From positions 1 to 7,141 of the forward strand of contig JAFACY010000166.1 of the NCBI GenBank assembly GCA_023425285.1: 7,141 nucleotides of DNA, in the 5' to 3' direction. The notes below the pieces were generated by a model. The model worked only from the letters and a program-made list of their open reading frames with translations, was not told where the DNA came from and did not search any database. A program made the position numbers and the translations under genes. Shown here piece by piece: positions 6,844 through 7,141 of the stretch (position 1 is its first letter; the number at the start of each line of letters is the position of its first letter). This stretch comes from Bacillota bacterium (GTDB lineage: Bacteria; Bacillota; Clostridia; Tissierellales; Sedimentibacteraceae).

Positions 6844-6874
6844 GTATTAATATTATGTTTTGGGAGGAACTATG
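6817..6874 (+). promoter_or_regulatory. Hairpin that can hide the SD and start codon of the DUF378 gene
   Basis: CATATTTCCTCCC (6817-6829) is complementary to GGGAGGAACTATG (6862-6874) at 12 of 13 positions; the one mismatch is T6821 against C6870. The right arm holds the whole ribosome binding site and the ATG. An inner stem is also possible: 6835-6843 with 6852-6860, nine pairs including one G-U, loop 6844-6851. The inner left arm contains the TATAAT at 6838-6843. Only transcripts that start upstream of 6817 contain both arms. Pairing is seen directly; a regulatory role is inferred. Confidence 0.6.
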
Positions 6875-7063
6875 AAAATAATAACTGCAATAGCTTCAAT
6901 ACTTATTATTATAGGTGCATTGAACTGGGGACTTTATGGAATAGCGAAAATTGATATAGTAGAATCTTTATTTGGCGGCGTGAAAAATAAAATCGGAAGA
7001 ATAATTTATTTATTGATCGGAATTGCGGGACTGTATTCATTACTTTACGTCATTTTTGCATAA
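6872..7063 (+). CDS. DUF378 family small membrane protein
   Basis: This protein of unknown function has 63 residues and two predicted membrane helices, about 3-25 and 42-62. They are joined by a short polar loop with IDIVESLFGGVKNKIGR. The features ALNWGLYG (16-23) in the first helix, LFGG in the loop and IIYLLIGIAGLY in the second helix match the DUF378 family as I recognise it; the length is typical for these small proteins. ATG 6872 is chosen because GGGAGG (6862-6867) lies 4 nt upstream; an in-frame TTG at 6860 would place that site inside the coding region. The gene stands 71 nt after the HAD gene and is followed by a terminator. The SD and ATG can be locked in a hairpin with upstream sequence. 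No link to peptide transport is evident. Confidence 0.85.
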   Translation: MKIITAIASILIIIGALNWGLYGIAKIDIVESLFGGVKNKIGRIIYLLIGIAGLYSLLYVIFA

Positions 7064-7090
7064 GTAACCTACGGAGGTATAGACAAAACA

Positions 7091-7129
7091 GGGAATCTCA
7101 TTTTTAATTATGAGGTTCCTTTTTATTTA
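7091..7129 (+). terminator. Rho-independent terminator after the DUF378 gene
   Basis: A 10-bp stem pairs GGAATCTCAT (7092-7101) with ATGAGGTTCC (7110-7119), all Watson-Crick except one T-G pair. The loop is TTTTAATT, and TTTTTATTTAT follows. It lies 28 nt after the stop codon and closes the transcript at the window edge. Its left arm is the same 10-mer found in the MITE-like element at 3902-3911. Confidence 0.85.
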
Positions 7130-7141
7130 TTAAGTTGATTG

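Noticed and set aside
6860..6871. TTG start adding four residues to the DUF378 protein
   Set aside because: It would put the GGGAGG ribosome binding site inside the gene; ATG 6872 fits the site and the family's N-terminus.
7073..7077. GGAGG ribosome binding site after the DUF378 gene
   Set aside because: No start codon follows at a usable distance; the only ATG nearby (7110) lies in the terminator stem and opens just seven codons.
1..7141. CRISPR array, tRNA or rRNA gene, transposase, toxin-antitoxin or defence genes
   Set aside because: None seen: no regularly spaced repeats, no tRNA-like cloverleaf, and every substantial ORF is accounted for by transporter, HAD or DUF378 genes.

Overview
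This AT-rich window looks like the chromosome of a low-GC Gram-positive bacterium, most likely an anaerobic Clostridia/Tissierellia-type Firmicute. The evidence is strong AGGAGG-type ribosome binding sites before nearly every gene, A/T-ending codons with AGA as the main arginine codon, a lipoprotein-type binding protein, U-tailed hairpin terminators and compact same-strand genes. The species cannot be fixed from the sequence alone. All seven genes lie on the + strand.

Positions 1-3818 hold the end of an oligopeptide permease operon in the order oppB (5' end cut off by the window), oppC, oppD, oppF. Spacing is tight: 20 nt between oppB and oppC, 10 nt between oppC and oppD, and an 8-bp overlap of oppD and oppF. 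Positions 3819-4076 form a 258-bp gap. It contains a 148-bp MITE-like element with imperfect terminal inverted repeats and internal hairpins, followed by an AT-rich promoter region. Positions 4077-5900 encode OppA, the lipid-anchored peptide-binding protein, which ends in tandem stop codons and is followed by a hairpin terminator. Together these genes make a complete importer: OppA captures peptides outside the cell, OppB/OppC form the channel, and OppD/OppF are the ATPases. Both ATPases carry the C-terminal four-cysteine motif associated with an iron-sulfur cluster in this family.

Positions 5970-6800 encode a Cof-type HAD hydrolase that begins almost directly behind the oppA terminator and has no clear promoter of its own. 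Positions 6872-7063 encode a 63-residue, two-helix DUF378 membrane protein, followed by a terminator at the window edge.

The gene content is ordinary, and I found no new multi-gene system. The most interesting signals are small. (1) The SD and start codon of the DUF378 gene can pair 12 of 13 positions with sequence just upstream, and a perfect TATAAT sits inside that hairpin, so transcripts from upstream and from the internal promoter would be translated differently. (2) A MITE-like element separates the permease genes from their binding protein. (3) A perfect 9-bp AT-only inverted repeat is centred near the oppA -10 box. (4) The last terminator shares a 10-mer and a similar fold with the MITE.
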